A stretch of 16,367 nucleotides of DNA from an uncultured Eubacteriales bacterium (GCA_934552695.1 CAKTER010000019.1:1-16367), one strand, 5' to 3'. Positions 6,358 through 14,329 are shown, numbered from the stretch's first letter. Translations and numbers: made by a program. The notes: generated by a model not told the origin, from the letters alone.

Positions 6358-9225
6358 ATGGCGGCTTCACAACAAAAACGGCCAACGCCCCGGAAATCGT
6401 CCCCGGGTGCGGGGACGGCCCGGAAAAAAACATCTGCGCCCGGTTCGGCACAACGGGCGAGTACCCGGAAAAAGAGCGGTTCTAAAGGCCACAGCAAGGC
6501 AAAACCCGAGCCTCGGTTCGGGGATTCTTTTGTGGATGGCGTGCTGCTGGTTTTGGTCATGGCCCTGTGCGTTTTTTTGTTCATCAGCCTGGTGAGTGGC
6601 GCTACCGGGGCCGTGGGGCAGAGTATAGCCGGGGTGCTTCGGGGGCTGCTGGGGCTGGGGGCTTATCTGCTGCCGCTGCTGGTGCTGGTTTTTTGCGTGT
6701 GGCTCCTGTTGCGGCCCCAACGGTTTTTGATGGGGTTTAAGGTGGCCGGCGGTGTGATTTTGCTGCTGGCGCTGTCGGCGCTGGTTCACAGCATAACGGC
6801 GGTCAGCTACAACGTGAGCCCAACGCTGCTGTACCAAAACGGCGGGGCGGGGAACGGCGGCATTATCGGCGGTGCCATTTCCCAAGGCCTGGTCGGCAGC
6901 ATTGGCAAAATCGGCGCTTATTTGGTTTTAATCGTGTTGCTGTGTGTTTCCTATATTTTTATGACGGGCTTTTCCATGTTCCGCTATGCCGGGAACCGCC
7001 ATCAGCGGCAAACGGAACGGCGGGAGCAGCGGGCGGAGCGGATTCGGCAGGAGCAGGAGGCTGCGGCCCAGTGGGAAGAGGAACGCCGTCAACGAGAGGC
7101 TGAGCGCTGGCAGCGGGAGCATGAGCAACAGCTGAAAAAAGAAAACCGGCGGGATATGTTTAATGTAAAGGTTCGCACCGGCGAGGAAGCGCCGGGGGTA
7201 AAGGCCCCCAAAACCGACCCCTTGCCCGAAAACACAGCGGAGCTTTCCCCAAAGCCCGGTTTTTTGAGCCGGTTCTCCGGGGGGACCGCCTCGGAACCGG
7301 TGGTGCCCGAGGGAGCGGTGGCGGCCGAGTCGGGAGAGAGCACGCCGGTTCCCTTGGCCGAATCGGCTCCGGAAGCCGAAGCTGCTGAGGAACCTATCCT
7401 CATCCAAGTGTCGGAATGCGGGACGGCACAGCCCGAGGAGGAGCCCCCGGTGATTATGCTGCGAAGCGCCTATCAGGCCCCGGAAGCAGGTGAGGCGTTG
7501 GAGAACGCCGAACTGTGGCCGGAAGAAGGGGAGGGGGACCCGGAGATTCCGGGGTTAGAGCTTTCCCCCGAGCTGGATTTCGGCCTGCTGGAGGAGGCCA
7601 ATCCTGCCGGAGTGGTGCTAAACGGCGACCTTTCGGCGGTACCGGCAGAATCTCTGGCCCCGCAGCCTATGCAGACGGCTGAGCTGCGTTCAACGACGCA
7701 AAAGGAGCCGATGTCAGCGGCAGTCGTTCCCTCTGCGTTGGGTGCAGCAGGGCAGGCTATCCCCAAAAAATACGTGTTTCCGCCCTTTGATTTGCTGGGC
7801 AAGGGCCATAGCAGCGAGGATCCCGGAGCCAAAACGGAAATGCTTTCCAATGCCAAAAAGCTGGAGGAGACCCTGCGGAGCTTTGGCGTAGAAGCCCGGG
7901 TATCTCAAATCAATAAAGGCCCCACGGTAACCCGGTACGAGATTGTCCCCAAGCAAGGGGTGAAGGTCAGCAAAATTGTGAATTTGGCCGACGACATTGC
8001 CCTGAACTTGGCAGCCAGCGGTATCCGGATTGAAGCCCCCATCCCCGGTAAGGCGGCGGTGGGCATCGAGGTGCCCAACCGGGAGGCGCAATCGGTATTC
8101 TTGCGGGATGTGCTGGAAAGCGACGCCTTCCAAAAATTTCCCTCCAAGCTGGCGTTTGCCTTGGGCGAGGATATTGCCGGTTCGCCGGTGGTGACGGACA
8201 TTGCCAAGATGCCACATCTGCTGATTGCCGGTGCTACGGGCAGTGGGAAAAGCGTGTGCATCAACACCCTTATCACCAGCATTTTGTATAAGGCCACCCC
8301 CGAGGAAGTCCGGCTGCTGATGATTGACCCCAAGGTGGTGGAGCTTTCGGTATATAACGGCATTCCCCACCTGCTGCTGCCGGTGGTGACCGACCCCAAA
8401 AAGGCGGCGGGGACCCTGAATTGGGCCGTGCGGGAAATGCTGCGGCGGTACAACGAGTTTTTTGAATGCAACGTCCGGGATATTTCCGGCTACAATGCCC
8501 ACAAGCGGGAAGCGGGGGAGGAAGGGCTGATGCCCCAAATCGTCATTATCATCGACGAGCTGGCCGATTTGATGATGGCGGCCCCCAAAGAAGTGGAGGA
8601 TGCCATTTGCCGGTTGGCCCAAATGGCCCGGGCTGCGGGGATGCACCTGATTATTGCTACCCAACGGCCCTCGGTGGACGTCATCACCGGCCTGATTAAG
8701 GCCAATATTCCTTCCCGGCTGGCGTTTGCGGTGTCTTCGGGCATCGACAGCCGCACGATTTTGGATATGGTGGGCGCCGAAAAGCTGCTGGGGAAAGGCG
8801 ACATGCTGTTCTATCCTGTGGGGACGAGCAAGCCCGTCCGGATTCAGGGGGCCTTTGTGACCGACAAAGAAGTGGAGCGGCTGGTGGAGTTTGTGAAGGG
8901 CGGGCAGGAAGCCCAATACGACCCGGAGATTGTGGAGCAAATGACCAGCGCTACCAAGCCCGGGACTGCCGGGGACGGCGGAAGCAGCGAGGATGGCGAA
9001 GGCGACGAGCTGTTTTTGCAGGCGCTGGAGCTGGTGGTGACCAAGGAAAAGGCCTCGGTTTCCATGCTGCAGCGGCAGTTCCGTATTGGCTTTAACCGGG
9101 CGTCCCGGCTGATGGACGAGCTGGAGGCCGCCGGAGCTGTGGGCCCCGAGGAGGGGAGCAAGCCCCGGAAAGTAAAAATGAGCTTGGCAGAGTTTGAGGC
9201 CTATAAAAACGGCCATTCGGGATAA
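6358..9225 (+). CDS. ftsK: DNA translocase FtsK/SpoIIIE
   Basis: A 955-aa membrane-anchored DNA pump that moves chromosome ends through the division or sporulation septum. In order: a basic, disordered N-terminus of about 60 residues; four hydrophobic membrane segments (about residues 60-85, 90-120, 120-145 and 180-205); a charged, coiled-coil-like stretch; a long acidic, Pro/Glu-rich linker (about 270-460); the RecA-like motor; and a C-terminal winged-helix gamma domain that reads chromosome polarity. Walker A is 'GATGSGKS' at 625-632 and Walker B is '[12 protein letters not shown]' with Asp733-Glu734. The frame is open to a TTG at 6325, but GAGGAGG at 6341-6347 points to ATG 6358. FtsK and SpoIIIE cannot be told apart from the sequence alone. 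folD follows after 48 bases. Confidence 0.95.
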   Translation: MAASQQKRPTPRKSSPGAGTARKKTSAPGSAQRASTRKKSGSKGHSKAKPEPRFGDSFVDGVLLVLVMALCVFLFISLVSGATGAVGQSIAGVLRGLLGLGAYLLPLLVLVFCVWLLLRPQRFLMGFKVAGGVILLLALSALVHSITAVSYNVSPTLLYQNGGAGNGGIIGGAISQGLVGSIGKIGAYLVLIVLLCVSYIFMTGFSMFRYAGNRHQRQTERREQRAERIRQEQEAAAQWEEERRQREAERWQREHEQQLKKENRRDMFNVKVRTGEEAPGVKAPKTDPLPENTAELSPKPGFLSRFSGGTASEPVVPEGAVAAESGESTPVPLAESAPEAEAAEEPILIQVSECGTAQPEEEPPVIMLRSAYQAPEAGEALENAELWPEEGEGDPEIPGLELSPELDFGLLEEANPAGVVLNGDLSAVPAESLAPQPMQTAELRSTTQKEPMSAAVVPSALGAAGQAIPKKYVFPPFDLLGKGHSSEDPGAKTEMLSNAKKLEETLRSFGVEARVSQINKGPTVTRYEIVPKQGVKVSKIVNLADDIALNLAASGIRIEAPIPGKAAVGIEVPNREAQSVFLRDVLESDAFQKFPSKLAFALGEDIAGSPVVTDIAKMPHLLIAGATGSGKSVCINTLITSILYKATPEEVRLLMIDPKVVELSVYNGIPHLLLPVVTDPKKAAGTLNWAVREMLRRYNEFFECNVRDISGYNAHKREAGEEGLMPQIVIIIDELADLMMAAPKEVEDAICRLAQMARAAGMHLIIATQRPSVDVITGLIKANIPSRLAFAVSSGIDSRTILDMVGAEKLLGKGDMLFYPVGTSKPVRIQGAFVTDKEVERLVEFVKGGQEAQYDPEIVEQMTSATKPGTAGDGGSSEDGEGDELFLQALELVVTKEKASVSMLQRQFRIGFNRASRLMDELEAAGAVGPEEGSKPRKVKMSLAEFEAYKNGHSG

Positions 9226-9273
9226 GCCCGGCGCTCTTGGTAGATAAGCGGGCAGGAAGCAAGGAGGACGAAT

Positions 9274-10113
9274 ATGGTCTTGATGGATGGAAAACAGATG
9301 GCGGCGGAGATTAAGGCCGAGGTACGGGACAAGGTGGCCCGGCTACAGGAGCGGGGCGTGCGGCCCTGCTTGGCGGTAGTGCGGGTGGGGGAAAACCCGG
9401 CTTCCCAGGTATATGTACGAAACAAGCAAAAGGATTGCGAGGAAGTGGGAATCCAGTCCCTGGGCTTCCATTTGCCGGAGGAGACAACCCAGGCGGCGCT
9501 GCTGGAGCTGATTCACGAGCTGAACGCCCGGGACAGCGTCCATGGGATTTTAGTGCAGCTGCCCCTGCCCCGGCAAATTGACGAGAAAGCAATCTTGTAT
9601 GCCATTGACCCGAAAAAGGATGTGGACTGCTTCCACCCCTACAATGTGGGACGGCTGCAAATTGGAGAGCCTGTCTTTTTGCCCTGTACTCCGGCCGGGG
9701 TAATGGAAATGATTCGCCGCAGCGGGCTTTCGGTGGAGGGGAAAAACTGCGTTGTGGTAGGCCGCAGCAATATTGTGGGCAAGCCGATGGCGCTGCTGCT
9801 GTTGGCGGCCAATGGCACGGTGACGGTATGTCATTCCAAAACCCAAAACCTGAAGGAGGTCTGCCGGCAGGCCGACGTTTTGGTAGCGGCGGTGGGCAAG
9901 CGCAACACCATCACTGCCGACATGGTGAAGCCGGGGGCTATTGTGGTGGATGTGGGGATGAACCGGAACGACGAGGGCAAGCTGTGCGGCGATGTGGATT
10001 TTGCAGCGGTCAGCCCGATAGCCGGAGCCATTACCCCGGTGCCCGGTGGCGTGGGGCCCATGACCCGGGCCATGCTGCTGGTGAACTGCCTAACGGCAGC
10101 GGAGGGGAAATAA
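9274..10113 (+). CDS. folD: Bifunctional methylenetetrahydrofolate dehydrogenase/cyclohydrolase
   Basis: FolD interconverts 5,10-methylene-, methenyl- and 10-formyl-tetrahydrofolate in the cytoplasm, using NADP. The 279-aa protein is of normal length. Visible are 'VRVGENPASQVYVRNKQK' with catalytic Tyr47 and Lys51, 'GILVQLPLP', 'PKKDVDCFHP', the dinucleotide-binding 'VVGRSNIVGKPMALLL' and the C-terminal 'TPVPGGVGPMTRAML'. A strong ribosome site, AAGGAGG at 9261-9267, lies 6 bases before the ATG. Its stop directly abuts the rimO start, so the two are co-transcribed and probably translationally coupled. Confidence 0.96.
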   Translation: MVLMDGKQMAAEIKAEVRDKVARLQERGVRPCLAVVRVGENPASQVYVRNKQKDCEEVGIQSLGFHLPEETTQAALLELIHELNARDSVHGILVQLPLPRQIDEKAILYAIDPKKDVDCFHPYNVGRLQIGEPVFLPCTPAGVMEMIRRSGLSVEGKNCVVVGRSNIVGKPMALLLLAANGTVTVCHSKTQNLKEVCRQADVLVAAVGKRNTITADMVKPGAIVVDVGMNRNDEGKLCGDVDFAAVSPIAGAITPVPGGVGPMTRAMLLVNCLTAAEGK

Positions 10114-11478
10114 ATGGAAGAAGCTAAAGTTGGGTTTATTACGCTGGGCTGCGACAAAAACCGGGTGGACAGCGAGGTGCTGTGCGGGCTTTTGCAGCAG
10201 GCCGGGTTTACGCTGGCCCCGGTGGAGGAAGCGGATATTTTGGTCATTAATACCTGCGCCTTTGTGGAGGATGCCCTGACCGAAAGTATCGAAACCATCG
10301 TGGAGGCGGGGAAGCGCAAAGAGGACGGAACGCTGAAGGGCCTCATTGTGGCGGGATGCCTGTCCCAACGGTATCACGACGATTTGTTTGCCGAGCTGCC
10401 GGAGGTGGACGCCATTTTGGGCACGACGGCTTTTCAAGAACTGCCGGAAATTTGCCGGCGGGTGCTGGCCGGGGAAAAGAATCTGGAGGTGTTCCATTCC
10501 ATCGATGCCCAAATGCCCGAGGACAGCGAGTTGGTGTGCGGCCGGGTGCTCTCCACCCCTTCGTACACGGCCTATTTAAAGATTTCGGAGGGCTGCGACA
10601 ACCACTGCACCTATTGCGTCATTCCCAGTCTGCGGGGCAACCATCGGAGCCGTACCATGGAAAGCTTGGTGGACGAGGCCAAAAGCCTGGTGGCCCAGGG
10701 GGTAAAAGAGCTGGTCATTGTGGCCCAGGATACCTCGATTTATGGCCGGGACCGGTACGGAAAGCCCTGTTTGGCCGAGCTTTTGACCCGGCTATGCGCC
10801 ATTGAGGACTTGGTATGGATTCGGGTGCTGTATTGCTATCCCGAGACGATTCCCGAAGATTTGCTGACGGTGATGGCCCGGGAGCCGAAAATCTGCAAGT
10901 ATCTGGACATTCCCATTCAGCACGCTTCCGACAGCGTCCTAAAGCGGATGGGCCGCCGTAGTAGCCGGAATATGCTGCGAGAGCGCCTAGCACACCTGCG
11001 GGAGGCCGTACCCGGCATTTGCCTGCGGACGACGCTGATTGCCGGGTTTCCCGGGGAGACCGAGGAAGAATTTGCCGAGCTGCTGGACTTTGTGGCCGAG
11101 GAGAAGTTCGACCGGCTGGGGGCCTTTGCCTACTCTCAGGAGGAGGGGTCGGTAGCCGCCCGGATGCCGGGCCAGCTGCCGCAAGAGGTGAAGGAAGCTC
11201 GCCGGGATGCGATTTTAGAGCTGCAAAAGCAGATTTCGGCGGCTCATTGCGAGGAGCAGGTGGGGAAGCGGATGCTGGTTTTGGTGGAAGGCCGCCTGCC
11301 CGAGGAGGGCGTGTTGTGCGCCCGCAGCCAATACGATGCCCCGGAGGTGGACGGGCTGGTGTTTATCGAAACGGCCCGGGAGATTCCTTCGGGCGAGCTG
11401 GTGGAAGTGGAGATTACCGGCGCATTGGACTACGATTTGATGGGAGTGCTTGTGGATGAATATGAACCTGCCGAATAA
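10114..11478 (+). CDS. rimO: Ribosomal protein S12 methylthiotransferase
   Basis: RimO is a radical-SAM enzyme that adds a methylthio group to an aspartate of ribosomal protein S12. The 454-aa protein shows the N-terminal UPF0004 domain with three cluster cysteines (Cys13 in 'TLGCDKNRVDSE', Cys48 and Cys82). The radical-SAM motif 'CDNHCTYC' follows (Cys161, 165, 168), then a C-terminal TRAM domain. The 'LGCDKNRVDSE' opening separates RimO from the tRNA-modifying paralogue MiaB. GGAGGGG at 10101-10107, inside the end of folD, is the ribosome site. It overlaps pgsA by 23 bases. All key cysteines are present. Confidence 0.95.
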   Translation: MEEAKVGFITLGCDKNRVDSEVLCGLLQQAGFTLAPVEEADILVINTCAFVEDALTESIETIVEAGKRKEDGTLKGLIVAGCLSQRYHDDLFAELPEVDAILGTTAFQELPEICRRVLAGEKNLEVFHSIDAQMPEDSELVCGRVLSTPSYTAYLKISEGCDNHCTYCVIPSLRGNHRSRTMESLVDEAKSLVAQGVKELVIVAQDTSIYGRDRYGKPCLAELLTRLCAIEDLVWIRVLYCYPETIPEDLLTVMAREPKICKYLDIPIQHASDSVLKRMGRRSSRNMLRERLAHLREAVPGICLRTTLIAGFPGETEEEFAELLDFVAEEKFDRLGAFAYSQEEGSVAARMPGQLPQEVKEARRDAILELQKQISAAHCEEQVGKRMLVLVEGRLPEEGVLCARSQYDAPEVDGLVFIETAREIPSGELVEVEITGALDYDLMGVLVDEYEPAE

Positions 11479-11983
11479 GCTGACGATGCTGCGGGTGGTG
11501 ATGATTCCGTTTTTTGTGGCGGCCCAGCTGACGGGGCACCAGACGATTGCCCTGATTTTGTTTATTGCCGCCTCGCTAACGGATATGTTGGATGGGAAAA
11601 TTGCCCGGAAATACAACTTGATTACGAATTTCGGCAAGTTTGCCGACCCACTGGCCGATAAGCTGCTGGTTACGGCGGCCATGCTGTGCCTGTTGTATCA
11701 GGGGCGCATCAACCTAATCTTGGTTATCCTCATCATCAGCCGGGAGTTTATTGTTACCGGCTTCCGCCTGATTGCAGCGGAGGAGGGGATTGTGATTGCC
11801 GCCAGCATGTGGGGCAAGGTGAAAACCACGGTGCAAATGATTATGGTAATCGTTTTGCTGCTGGGCCTGTCCGGTGCTTTTTGGGGCGTATTGGGCCTGA
11901 TTTTACAGGTGGCTGCCGGTGCGCTGACGGTCATTTCCGGGGTGGACTATCTGGTAAAAAACTCACAGGTTTTAAAGGATTAA
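11456..11983 (+). CDS. pgsA: CDP-diacylglycerol-glycerol-3-phosphate 3-phosphatidyltransferase
   Basis: PgsA makes phosphatidylglycerophosphate, the committed step toward phosphatidylglycerol and cardiolipin, in the cytoplasmic membrane. The roughly 175-aa protein has the full CDP-alcohol phosphotransferase signature DGxxARx8GxxxDxxxD, seen from 'DMLDGKIARK' to 'GKFADPLAD', and several hydrophobic membrane segments. The start lies inside the end of rimO. ATG 11456 is 9 bases from GGGAG at 11442-11446 and is my choice; ATG 11462 ('MNLPNKLTMLR') is the alternative and matches the usual N-terminus equally well. No terminator separates it from the tRNA promoter 4 bases downstream. Confidence 0.94.
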   Translation: MNMNLPNKLTMLRVVMIPFFVAAQLTGHQTIALILFIAASLTDMLDGKIARKYNLITNFGKFADPLADKLLVTAAMLCLLYQGRINLILVILIISREFIVTGFRLIAAEEGIVIAASMWGKVKTTVQMIMVIVLLLGLSGAFWGVLGLILQVAAGALTVISGVDYLVKNSQVLKD

Positions 11984-11986
11984 GTC

Positions 11987-12015
11987 TTGACAATTCTATC
12001 CGGCTGCGCTATAAT
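11987..12015 (+). promoter_or_regulatory. Consensus promoter for tRNA-Arg
   Basis: TTGACA at 11987-11992 and TATAAT at 12010-12015 match the sigma-A consensus in all twelve positions, with the ideal 17-base spacer. It starts 4 bases after pgsA ends and sits 20 bases before the tRNA, as expected for a stable-RNA promoter. Confidence 0.92.
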
Positions 12016-12034
12016 AAATCTGTTGAGTTGATAT

Positions 12035-12108
<74 letters not shown>

Positions 12109-12111
12109 TCT

Positions 12112-12139
12112 AGCCTAGGCATTTGCCTGGGCTTTTTTT
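12112..12139 (+). terminator. Intrinsic terminator after tRNA-Arg
   Basis: A 9-bp stem (12112-12120 with 12125-12133, one wobble) with the tetraloop ATTT is followed by seven Ts (12133-12139). It makes the tRNA a single-gene unit and also ends read-through from the ftsK-pgsA operon, so the following DNA needs its own promoter if it is transcribed. Confidence 0.92.
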
Positions 12140-12267
12140 ATTTAATAAATGCAGAAGCATGAAGCGTAAAGAAAAACAAGACAAACTACATAATATAATT
12201 ATGGTAAATGATTTACTTGGTCTGCTGAAATAAGTAGGCCATTTTCAATTTTTAGAAGGGATTGAAA

Positions 12268-12297
12268 GAAGGAGAAAAAATGGCTTGTACAATCTAG
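12268..12297 (+). other. Five-codon open reading frame with a strong ribosome site
   Basis: AAGAAGGAG-type ribosome site (AGAAGGAG ending at 12274) lies 5 bases before ATG 12280. The frame reads Met-Ala-Cys-Thr-Ile and stops at TAG 12295-12297, just before the GC-rich hairpin at 12316. It could be a leader peptide, the start of a broken gene, or chance in a purine-rich stretch. No product is claimed. Confidence 0.25.
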
Positions 12298-12734
12298 AAA
12301 ATTGTAATAAGCACGCTGGCCGGATGGATGTAAAGAGAATCCGCAGGCCGGGAAAACAAATAAAACCATAAGAGATATAAATCGATTAAGAGATTGAAAC
12401 AGATTTGCAGAAAAAGGATGGCGAAAATGAAAGAATAAAATAAAGATTTGAAATGAAAGATTTTGAGATTTAAGGGCAAGAGATTCATTAACGGAAATAA
12501 GGTGTAAGGTCTGGAATCCAAAGCTGTAGAAAAGAAATAGAAATAATGATGTGAAAGAAACCGAGAATGAGGGTTAGGGACAAAGGATATGGAAATTGGT
12601 TGGACAGGCCTGCGGGAAGGACTATGGAAGCAGAACAAGCTATAGGGAACCGACTTGAATGGGATTGTGGAAATTCGTAGACAGAGATAGTGCAGGAATA
12701 AGAATAATTAGGCTTGTCCATCAAAATCTATATT

Positions 12735-12770
12735 AACTATTCGCAAAACTTGTCTTTTGCGAATAGTTTT
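12735..12770 (+). terminator. Perfect 14-bp hairpin ending the purine-rich region
   Basis: 12735-12748 and 12755-12768 are perfect 14-bp complements around the 6-base loop CTTGTC, followed by only four Ts (12767-12770). It is placed where the strand composition switches from purine-rich to pyrimidine-rich. The short T tract makes it a weaker terminator than the others here. Confidence 0.55.
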
Positions 12771-12856
12771 ATCGATAGACAAAGACCCCTACTTGCGGTT
12801 TTTTTGTGATGAATTTGAGCATTTGAACCGGCATTTCTTTTTTTGGTTCGATATCT

Positions 12857-12899
12857 AAAAAGGCTTGCCGTCTACCGTTTGCAGACAACAAGCCTTTTT
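12857..12899 (-). terminator. Bidirectional terminator-like hairpin
   Basis: Outer stem 12857-12867 with 12889-12899 (11 bp, perfect) begins with AAAAA and ends with TTTTT; an inner stem 12870-12873 with 12883-12886 adds 4 bp. The A/T tracts make it competent in both directions. It is probably a backup terminator for the - strand operon, and could also stop + strand read-through. Confidence 0.75.
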
Positions 12900-13010
12900 G
12901 TTTGTTTCCTTTTTGTTTGGGTTTATTTGGGTACTTGAACCATTTGTGTTTGAGACAAGAACTGGCTCTCTCTTTTCACTTCGGTCAAATTTTTTCACAG
13001 CCTGTAGGTT

Positions 13011-13059
13011 ACAGAAAAACGGTTCGGCTCCACAAAGAAGGCTCAAACCGTTTTTCTGT
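13011..13059 (-). terminator. Terminator of the murB-rapZ-whiA-HPr-hydrolase operon
   Basis: 13011-13024 and 13046-13059 form a perfect 14-bp stem containing A5/T5 tracts, with a 21-base loop that itself holds GGCTC twice. It lies 46 bases past the hydrolase stop codon, the right place for the operon's main terminator. Like the previous one it is symmetrical. Confidence 0.75.
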
Positions 13060-13105
13060 TGACATTATTTACCAAGCGATTTGCCGGGATGGCTCTTACA
13101 CAGGC

Positions 13106-14065
13106 TCACACATACTCGTTGACAAAATCGAATACCTGCTTCCAATAATCGTCCTTTGCCACCTCGTAGGATTTGATGTGCCCGGCCCCCTCCACCACCA
13201 TCAGCTCTTTTTCACAGTTGGCGGCCTCGTACAGTTGATAGACCATATTATACGGCACAAAACGGTCGGCTGTTCCATGAATAAACATCATAGGTACCTT
13301 GGAATTTTTTACTTGTTCCAGCGGGTCGGCCTTGTCCATGTCAAAATTGGCCCGCCGCTCGCAGGAGGTATTAAACCATTGGTACAGCTTTTCGTAGGAG
13401 GGGAATTTCAGCTTGGGGAATTCCCTCCGGTACACAGCCTGAAACGTATCCTTGGCCGAGGTATACCCGCAGTCCTCTACAATGCAGCGAACATTTTGGG
13501 GAAGCCGGGTCCCGGCGGCCATCATCACGGTGGCAGCCCCCATGGATACCCCAAACAGCAGGATTTCGGCCTCCTTATCCTGCCCTAAAATCAAATCAAT
13601 CCACCGCAGAACATCCAGCCGGTCGTGGTAGCCCATGCCCATGTAGGAGCCGCCGCTACGGCCGTGGCCCCGGCAATCCGGCAGGATAAAATGATAGCCC
13701 TGCTCGTAAAAGCGTTTGGCGTATTTATACATGCTGTTGCCGGTGCAGGCGTAGCCATGAACGCACACCGCCCATTTGTGGGAGGGCTCGTCCTGCCGGC
13801 CAATCTGGCCAAACAGCTCGGTGCCGTCAAACGACCGCAACCGGTGCTCCTCCAGCTTTTTTTTGGCTTGCAGACGGCTGACCCAGTCCCGTACCATTTG
13901 TTTTTCCTCGGCTTGGGGGTCGGCGTTGTTTAAATCGGAAAAAGCCTTGATATAGCTTTTGTTGCTACGCTTAATGGCATAGTTGTAGAAAAAATCACCG
14001 GCAATACGGCCCACCGTAAAGGCGGCCGCCAGCAGCAGTACGAGAATGGTTAAAATCGAAGACAT
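13106..14065 (-). CDS. Membrane-anchored alpha/beta hydrolase
   Basis: A 319-aa protein with one N-terminal hydrophobic segment (about residues 4-18), probably an uncleaved anchor or signal, followed by an alpha/beta-hydrolase domain. The catalytic triad is visible: Ser174 in 'GVSMG', Asp267 in 'GTADRFVP' and His296 in 'GAGHIKSY'. 'CVHGYACTGNS' (about 101-111) forms the oxyanion region. It resembles the YqkD/BEM46-type serine hydrolases of Firmicutes, whose substrates are unknown, so an ester or peptide substrate cannot be chosen. GGGGAGG at 14071-14077 lies 5 bases before the start. It follows the HPr-like gene by 15 bases and is the last gene of the operon. Confidence 0.9.
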   Translation of the reverse strand: MSSILTILVLLLAAAFTVGRIAGDFFYNYAIKRSNKSYIKAFSDLNNADPQAEEKQMVRDWVSRLQAKKKLEEHRLRSFDGTELFGQIGRQDEPSHKWAVCVHGYACTGNSMYKYAKRFYEQGYHFILPDCRGHGRSGGSYMGMGYHDRLDVLRWIDLILGQDKEAEILLFGVSMGAATVMMAAGTRLPQNVRCIVEDCGYTSAKDTFQAVYRREFPKLKFPSYEKLYQWFNTSCERRANFDMDKADPLEQVKNSKVPMMFIHGTADRFVPYNMVYQLYEAANCEKELMVVEGAGHIKSYEVAKDDYWKQVFDFVNEYV

Positions 14066-14080
14066 AGCATCCTCCCCGTT

Positions 14081-14329
14081 TTATTTTTTCGTAAGCTCGG
14101 CTGCCAGTCCAGCTACCGCTTCCGCCTCATCCGGGCCCTCGGCCGAGACTTCGACGGCCAGGCCGTTTTGCAGGCCCAAAGCTACCAGCCCCATCATGCT
14201 TTTGGCATTGGCGCGCTTTTCATCCACCGAAATGTAAACCTGGCTTTGGTAACGGCTGGCTGCCTGTACCAGCAGCGCCGCCTGATGCAGATCCAGTTCC
14301 CGGGACACAACTACATTTTGTTTCAGCAT
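14081..14329 (-). CDS. HPr-like (PTS phosphocarrier/Crh family) protein
   Basis: An 82-aa protein of HPr size. HPr carries phosphate from enzyme I to sugar permeases on a histidine and is regulated by HPr kinase at a serine. The fold pattern is intact: His15 in 'DLHQAALLVQAAS', Ser44 in 'AKSMMGLVALGL' and the C-terminal 'SAEGPDEAEAVAGLAAEL'. However, the usual 'HARPA' after the histidine is 'HQAAL', so the arginine that contacts the phosphate and the proline are lost. That argues for a regulatory, Crh-like role; B. subtilis crh lies in the same neighbourhood, but Crh lacks the histidine itself. Its ATG overlaps the whiA stop by 7 bases, so translation is probably coupled. Function is inference. 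Confidence 0.85.
   Translation of the reverse strand: MLKQNVVVSRELDLHQAALLVQAASRYQSQVYISVDEKRANAKSMMGLVALGLQNGLAVEVSAEGPDEAEAVAGLAAELTKK

Larger units (their letters stand above)
12206..12770 (+). ncRNA. Candidate large structured noncoding RNA (unrecognised class)
   Basis: About 565 bases with no convincing protein gene. Both strands are broken by stops in most frames and the open stretches read as low-complexity. The + strand is AT-rich and purine-rich: the 60 bases from 12421 contain 16 G/C and 44 purines. Pairings seen: hairpin 12218-12226 with 12233-12241; hairpin 12316-12325 with 12339-12351 (10 bp, three-base bulge); and 12601-12611 with 12710-12720 (11 bp, one G-T). 12340-12349 with 12607-12616 also pairs, but competes with the last two. 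It ends at a 14-bp terminal hairpin. TATAAT at 12194-12199 could be its -10 box, but no -35 box is visible, so the 5' end is a guess. Known large RNAs of similar size that often sit near tRNA genes in Firmicutes and phages are ROOL and GOLLD; I could not match either. A decayed gene is the main alternative. Confidence 0.4.
12771..13105. other. Non-coding intergenic stretch between converging units
   Basis: No gene is supported here. The + strand is T-rich, so the - strand is purine-rich, consistent with it being the 3' region of the hydrolase operon read leftward. It contains two long symmetrical hairpins annotated separately, a smaller 7-bp hairpin (12823-12829 with 12845-12851), and short T tracts around 12799 and 12838. 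A 63-codon - strand frame (12855-13046) begins with TTG inside a hairpin and is not convincing. Confidence 0.6.

Noticed and set aside
7714..9216. A 500-codon - strand frame opposite ftsK
   Set aside because: Its length comes from the GC-rich codon bias of ftsK on the other strand. The + strand protein has all the translocase motifs.
12294..12638. A 114-codon - strand open frame in the purine-rich tract
   Set aside because: The product is dominated by Phe, Leu, Ser and Tyr, as expected from the complement of purine-rich DNA. It shows no recognisable domain, and a further overlapping - strand frame (12488-12724) has the same character.
12206..12770. Group II intron, RNase P RNA, tmRNA, SRP RNA or 6S RNA
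   Set aside because: I found none of their hallmark conserved segments, such as an intron domain V hairpin or the RNase P core.
12855..13046. A 63-codon - strand frame after the hydrolase gene
   Set aside because: It begins with TTG inside a perfect hairpin, has no convincing ribosome site or promoter, and runs into another terminator hairpin.
12902..13588. A 228-codon + strand frame covering the end of the hydrolase gene
   Set aside because: It is antisense to a well-supported hydrolase gene and crosses a terminator hairpin; its sequence is a mirror of hydrolase codons.
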